DNA of 64,000 nucleotides from Streptomyces cacaoi (lineage in GTDB: Bacteria > Actinomycetota > Actinomycetes > Streptomycetales > Streptomycetaceae). Below, one piece after another: positions 60,020 to 64,000 of this stretch (positions within the stretch are counted from its first letter, which is position 1; every line of letters begins with the position of its first letter). A program made the position numbers and the translations under genes. The notes below the pieces were generated by a model, which saw only the letters and a program-made list of their open reading frames with translations, did no database searches and was not told where the DNA came from. The stretch spans positions 372,001 through 436,000 of the forward strand of contig NZ_BJMM01000004.1 in NCBI RefSeq assembly GCF_006539165.1. The letters are read 5' to 3'.

Positions 60020-62077
60020 GTGCCGACCTTCACCTGCCCGGACCTTCCCCTGGACGGTCTGCTGCGCAGGGCCGCCGCGCGCAGGCCCGCGGCGCCGGCC
60101 CTGCGCGCCGGGGAAAACACCGTCTCCTACGGCGAGTTGGACGAGCGGGCCGACCGGGTCGCGGCCTGGCTGGCCGGTCCCGCCGGTATACGGCCCGGGG
60201 CGCGCGTCGCCGTCGCCAACGTCCTCGACCCCTCGTTCGCCGCGCTGTTCAACGGCATCGTCCGGGCCGGCGCGACCGCCGTCCTCGTCAACCCGCTGCT
60301 GCCCGCCGACGGACTGCTGCACGTGCTGCGCACCTCGCGCGCCGAGACGGCCTTTCTGCCCGCGGCGGCGGCCGGGCTGCTCGCGCCGCACCGGCGCACG
60401 GTGCCGCACCTGCACACCGTCGTGGCACCGCACCCCGACGGGCCGGGGACGCCGGACGGGCCGGAGACGGCGGACGGGCCGCACGTGCCGGACGGGCCGG
60501 AGTTGCCGGTCGTGCCCGGTGTGCCTGCCGTTTCCGGTGCTTCGGCGTCCGCCGTGGTGCCGCTGCGCACCGTGTGGGACGCCCCCGCACGGGCGCCCCG
60601 GCACCGCGTCACCCCGGACGACCTCGCCTGTATCCAGTTCACCTCCGGCACCACCGGACGGCCCAAGGGCGTGCTGCTGACCCACCGCAACATGGTCGCC
60701 AACGCCCGGCAGACCGCGCTCGCGCACGCGCTGGACGCACACTCCGTCACCCTCAATCACCTGCCCCTCCACCACGTCATGCATCTGAACTCGGCGCTGT
60801 ACGCGGGCGCCTGCCAGGTGCTGTGCCAGGACCCCGACCCCTACGCCTCGCTCGCCACGGCCGCCGCACACGGCGCCACCCACTACTTCGGGCTGCCCGC
60901 GCGGCTGCACCGGCTCGCCGCCGACGCACGGCTCGCCACCGCACCGCCGCGCCCCGCCGGGCCCCGGCTGCGGGTCGTCCTCTCCGGCGGCTCGGCACTG
61001 CGGCCCGACGCCGCCCGCGCCCTGCGGGCACACCTGGGCGTGCCCGTCCTCCAGGGCTACGGGCTGGCCGAACTGTCCCCGCTCACCCACTGCCAGCGGC
61101 CCGGCGACGAGCCGGGCGCCGTCGGCCGCACCGTGCCCGGCACCGGCTGCCGCATCGTCGACGTGACCACACGGCGGCCCGTACCGCGCGGCGAGCCCGG
61201 CGAAGTGCTGCTGCGCGGCCCGCAGTTGATGGCCGGCTACCTCGGCGAGGAGCGGTGCGTCCGCATCGACGCCGACGGCTGGTTCGCCACCGGCGACATC
61301 GGACTGCTCGACGCGTCCGGCTCCCTGCGGCTGGTCGACCGCCTCGACGACGTGTTCACCTGCGACAACGAACTGGTCTCGCCCAGCGAGGTGGAGCGCG
61401 TCCTGCACCGGGACCCGCGGGTCGCCGACTGCGTCGTCACCCGGTGGCCGGACCCCGTGCACGGTGGCCTCGCCTGGGCGGGCATCGTCCTGCGGGGTGC
61501 GGGGCCGGGTGGGGACCCGTGTACGCCCGCACCCGGTGCCGGACGCCGCTCCGGGGGCGCGTCTGCCGGACGCCGGTCCGGGGGCGCGTCCGTGCCGGGG
61601 TCCGTGCCGGAGCCTGTGTCCGTGCCTGCGCCTGTGCCCGTGCCGGGCTCCGCGCCCGTGCCGGGGTCCGCGCCCGTGCCGGGCGCCACGCATGTGAACG
61701 CGTCTGCTTCCGTGCCGGAGGACGGGCCCGTGCACACTGCCGTGCTCTCGTCCGTGTCGGGGGACGGCGCCGTGCTGGACGACGTCGTCGCGCGGGCCAA
61801 CCGGGGGCTCGCGCCGCACGAACGGATCCGGGTCGCGGAGGTCGTCGAGGCCGTGCCGCGTACGGCTGCCGGGAAGCTCCGGCGGCGTGTCGTGCGGCAG
61901 CGGGTCGCCGAGCGGGCCGCTGCCGTCCCGTCGTCGTCCGTGCCGCGCACCGCGCCCGGCGCGCGGTCGGCGGACCCGGCGGACTCAGCGGATCCGGTGG
62001 GCCCACCGCACCCAGCGCTCAGCGGGCCTCCCGCGCCGGTCGCGTGCACCGCGCCTCCACCGCACACCGTCGGCTGA
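60020..62077 (+). CDS. AMP-dependent acyl-CoA ligase with repeat-encoded insertion
   Basis: A 685-residue ANL enzyme, longer than the usual 500-550. [18 protein letters not shown] is the P-loop, YGLAELSPLTHC A5, TGDIGLLDASGSLRLVDRLDD the hinge and VPRTAAGKLRRRVV the catalytic Lys region. Between the hinge and the last motif (residues about 506-580) an insertion of Gly/Ser/Ala then Val/Pro repeats (SVPAPVPVPGSAPVPGSAP) splits the small C-terminal domain. It may activate a starter or side-chain acid for the PKS. GTG 60020 follows GGAGGAG. Confidence 0.85.
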   Translation: MPTFTCPDLPLDGLLRRAAARRPAAPALRAGENTVSYGELDERADRVAAWLAGPAGIRPGARVAVANVLDPSFAALFNGIVRAGATAVLVNPLLPADGLLHVLRTSRAETAFLPAAAAGLLAPHRRTVPHLHTVVAPHPDGPGTPDGPETADGPHVPDGPELPVVPGVPAVSGASASAVVPLRTVWDAPARAPRHRVTPDDLACIQFTSGTTGRPKGVLLTHRNMVANARQTALAHALDAHSVTLNHLPLHHVMHLNSALYAGACQVLCQDPDPYASLATAAAHGATHYFGLPARLHRLAADARLATAPPRPAGPRLRVVLSGGSALRPDAARALRAHLGVPVLQGYGLAELSPLTHCQRPGDEPGAVGRTVPGTGCRIVDVTTRRPVPRGEPGEVLLRGPQLMAGYLGEERCVRIDADGWFATGDIGLLDASGSLRLVDRLDDVFTCDNELVSPSEVERVLHRDPRVADCVVTRWPDPVHGGLAWAGIVLRGAGPGGDPCTPAPGAGRRSGGASAGRRSGGASVPGSVPEPVSVPAPVPVPGSAPVPGSAPVPGATHVNASASVPEDGPVHTAVLSSVSGDGAVLDDVVARANRGLAPHERIRVAEVVEAVPRTAAGKLRRRVVRQRVAERAAAVPSSSVPRTAPGARSADPADSADPVGPPHPALSGPPAPVACTAPPPHTVG
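61538..61686. repeat. Coding tandem repeats inside the acyl-CoA ligase gene
   Basis: Two near-identical 27-base units (GGACGCCGCTCCGGGGGCGC type, starting near 61538 and 61565) are followed by GTGCCGGGCTCCGCGCCC-type copies up to 61686. All are in frame and lengthen a linker of the enzyme. Confidence 0.8.
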
Positions 62078-62231
62078 ACGCACGCGGCCGGTACCGCCCG
62101 GGCCCAACTCCCCGGAGCGGACGGCTGGTTCGAGGCCGACGACACACCACCGCCCGGGCCTCAGCCCGGGCCCCGCCCGTACCGGCGCGGACACCACCGC
62201 GCCGGCCACCACCGACCCGAGGAGCCGGACC

Positions 62232-64000
62232 GTGCCGACCTCCGACATCCGCGGCCACGCGACCACCGCCCCGCACCGGCCCGCCGGGGCACCCGACGAG
62301 GCGGGAACCCAGGTCCTCGTCGTGGGCGCCGGGCCCGTCGGGCTGACCGCCGCGCACGAACTCGCCCGCCGCGGGCTGCGGATACGTCTCATCGACGCCG
62401 CACCCGGCCCCGCACGCACCAGCCGGGCCGTGGCCACCCACCCGCGCACCCTGGAGACCTGGGCCCAGATGGGCCTCGTCGACGCCATGCTCCGGCACGG
62501 CCGCCGCAACCAGGCGTTCACCATGTACGCCAAGGGCAGACGTCTCGTCCGGCTGGAAGCCGACTACGCGAAGATGCCGACCGCCTACCCGTTCACGCTC
62601 GTCGTCCCGCAGACCGCGACGGAGGCCGTCCTGCGGGAGGCGGTCGGCCGGCTCGGCGTCACCGTCGAATGGGGGGTGCGGCTGGCCGGGTTCACCCAGG
62701 ACGCGCGCTCCGTGCGGGCCCGGCTGTCCGGGCCGCACGGCGAGGAACAGCTCGACGTGCCCTGGCTGGTCGGCTGCGACGGCGGCCACAGCACCGTGCG
62801 CAAACAGCTCGGGCTGCCCCTCCTCGGCGAGACCAGCGACACCTGGATGCTCGCCGACGCGCCCGTCGAGACCGATCTGCCGCCCGACACCATCTACTGG
62901 GCGCACACCGGCAGTCAGGCCCTGATGATGGTCCCCTACGCGCAGGCCGGGCGCTACCGGCTGCTGGACACCGTGCCGCCGCCCGGTGTGGCCCCCGGCC
63001 AGGACACCGCCGGGCGGGACATCGAAGCGGTGCTGTCGCGGAAGCTGTCCGCCGGGCTCGGCCGGACCGTCCGCGTCGGGCCCTCCGAGTGGACCTCGGT
63101 GTTCACCTTCCAGCAGCGGATGGTCGAGCGGATGCACCAGGGCCGGGTGTGCGTGGCCGGTGACGCCGCACATGTGCACAGCCCCGCCTCCGGGCAGGGC
63201 ATGAACACCGGTGTCCAGGACGCCTACAACCTCGCCTGGAAACTCGCCATGGTCGTCCAGGGGCACGCCGCGCCCGCGCTGCTCGACACCTACAGCGAGG
63301 AACGCGTACCGATCGGCCGCGCGCTCCTCGGCTCCACCCGGACCGCCACCTTCCTCGTCCAGCTGAAGAACCTCCTCGCCTCCGTGGCGCTGCCCGTCGT
63401 CTTCTCCGTCGTACGGACCTTCCCCGTGCTGCGTCGGGCCCTCCAGCGGAAGGTGCTCGGCGGTATGTCCGGGCTGCGGATCCGCTACGGCGACAGCTCT
63501 CTCACCGTCGGTGGCGGCCGGGGTGCGGTCGGGCCGCGGCCCGGGGAGCGGGTCACCGTCGCCGCGCCCGGTGGGCCCGGTGCGGACGCCTTCCACGCCG
63601 AACTGCGCGACCCGCGCTGGACGTTGTTCCATGTGGCCGGTACGTCCGGCGAGCGGGACGCGGCCGACGGGCTGGCGCGGTGGGGGGCCGGGTGGCTGTC
63701 CGTCCGGGCCCTCGGCGATTCCGGTGCCCTCGATGCTCCCGGCGCCCTCGATGATTCCGGCGCCCTGGGTGAGCCCGACGCTTACGACGGTCCCGGCGCC
63801 CTCGGTGATTTCGCGGCTTTCGGCGGGTCCCGCGTCCTCGTCGATGCCGACGGGCAGGTCCGGCGGGGGCTCGGACTGGAGCGTGGGGGGTGGGTGCTGG
63901 TGCGGCCCGATGGTTATGTCGCCGGACGGGGTGGTGCGTTGGGCTCCGGCGAGGTGAGAGGTGTTCTGGCTCGCCTCCTCTCCCGTGCGGACCGGGTCCC
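62232..64000 (+). CDS. FAD-dependent aromatic monooxygenase (PHBH/PgaE type), C-terminus beyond the window
   Basis: At least 589 residues, open to the window end. VLVVGAGPVGLTAAHELARR is the FAD motif, VGCDGGHSTVRKQLG the DG motif and VAGDAAHVHSPASGQGMNTG the GD motif. The thioredoxin-like C-terminal domain follows (LRDPRWTLFHVAG onward). This architecture is that of aromatic polyketide hydroxylases. Residues about 498-527 are GALDD/GALGE repeats from an 18-bp coding repeat (63723-63812). GTG 62232 is chosen; it begins 154 bases after the ligase stop. Likely a tailoring hydroxylase of the PKS product. Confidence 0.88.
   Translation, partial: MPTSDIRGHATTAPHRPAGAPDEAGTQVLVVGAGPVGLTAAHELARRGLRIRLIDAAPGPARTSRAVATHPRTLETWAQMGLVDAMLRHGRRNQAFTMYAKGRRLVRLEADYAKMPTAYPFTLVVPQTATEAVLREAVGRLGVTVEWGVRLAGFTQDARSVRARLSGPHGEEQLDVPWLVGCDGGHSTVRKQLGLPLLGETSDTWMLADAPVETDLPPDTIYWAHTGSQALMMVPYAQAGRYRLLDTVPPPGVAPGQDTAGRDIEAVLSRKLSAGLGRTVRVGPSEWTSVFTFQQRMVERMHQGRVCVAGDAAHVHSPASGQGMNTGVQDAYNLAWKLAMVVQGHAAPALLDTYSEERVPIGRALLGSTRTATFLVQLKNLLASVALPVVFSVVRTFPVLRRALQRKVLGGMSGLRIRYGDSSLTVGGGRGAVGPRPGERVTVAAPGGPGADAFHAELRDPRWTLFHVAGTSGERDAADGLARWGAGWLSVRALGDSGALDAPGALDDSGALGEPDAYDGPGALGDFAAFGGSRVLVDADGQVRRGLGLERGGWVLVRPDGYVAGRGGALGSGEVRGVLARLLSRADRV
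63723..63812. repeat. 18-bp coding repeat in the FAD monooxygenase gene
   Basis: Units beginning GGYGCCCTCGATGA-like start at 63723, 63741, 63759 and, after a divergent unit, 63795. They keep the frame and give GALD/GALG peptide repeats in the C-terminal domain. Confidence 0.75.

Overview
The window is very GC-rich, with densely packed, often 4-bp-overlapping genes. It carries SARP activators, gamma-butyrolactone-type TetR receptors, HTH/TPR regulators, type II PKS genes and in-frame TTA codons. All of this points to a Streptomyces or very close actinomycete. No rRNA, tRNA, transposase or CRISPR array was seen.

Layout. (1) 1-7522: the end of a GMC (choline-type) oxidoreductase, a glycine-betaine-type ABC importer (ATPase, double-length permease, lipoprotein binding protein), a second orphan binding protein, a long degenerate repeat and a CopD-like membrane protein. 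(2) 7461-11239: an accessory patch with a GNAT gene between 69-bp perfect direct repeats, a frameshifted HTH regulator, an intact HTH/TPR regulator and an ASCH protein. (3) 11284-36802: a biosynthetic cluster in two long minus-strand operons. I read it as an azoxy or other N-N-bond (aliphatic hydrazine) pathway. It has a VlmA-like (DUF2156/MprF-type) aminoacyltransferase, an adjacent small VlmO/ForJ-like membrane protein, a VlmH-like N-hydroxylase of the acyl-CoA-dehydrogenase fold with a flavin reductase, and a class III aminotransferase. It also has its own dissociated fatty-acid synthase (two KS, FabI-like ER, ACP, KR, MAT), a LuxD-like acyltransferase, an acyl-CoA synthetase, an aldehyde dehydrogenase and three further flavoenzymes. 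Similar TGTCACATACT-type palindromes precede both operons, and a TetR gene lies between them. (4) 37115-40129: an isocitrate-lyase/PEP-mutase-family protein, an AhpD-like protein and a divergent MocR regulator. (5) 40170-50523: a hormone and regulatory island. Acyl-CoA oxidase, receptor and P450 stand in the order of the avenolide genes aco-avaR1-cyp17. They are followed by acyl-CoA carboxylase subunits, two more receptor-like TetRs and two SARPs, with ARE-like palindromes in the promoters. (6) 50635-64000: the left part of a type II PKS cluster (thioesterase, KS-alpha, CLF, ACP, metallo-beta-lactamase-fold cyclase). It is separated by an unrelated block (anti-sigma-like ATPase, HTH regulator, methyltransferase, HNH nuclease) from a SnoaL-like protein, an acyl-CoA ligase and an FAD monooxygenase that runs off the window.

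How it may work together (inference). The small FAS builds an acyl chain. LuxD-like release, activation, reduction and transamination would give a long-chain amine. N-hydroxylation and aminoacyl transfer would give an O-aminoacyl hydroxylamine, and the membrane protein would rearrange it to the N-N bond, followed by flavoenzyme oxidation. A butenolide-type hormone made by the oxidase/P450 pair would relieve receptor repression of the SARPs and carboxylase, and so switch on the polyketide (and possibly the N-N) pathway.
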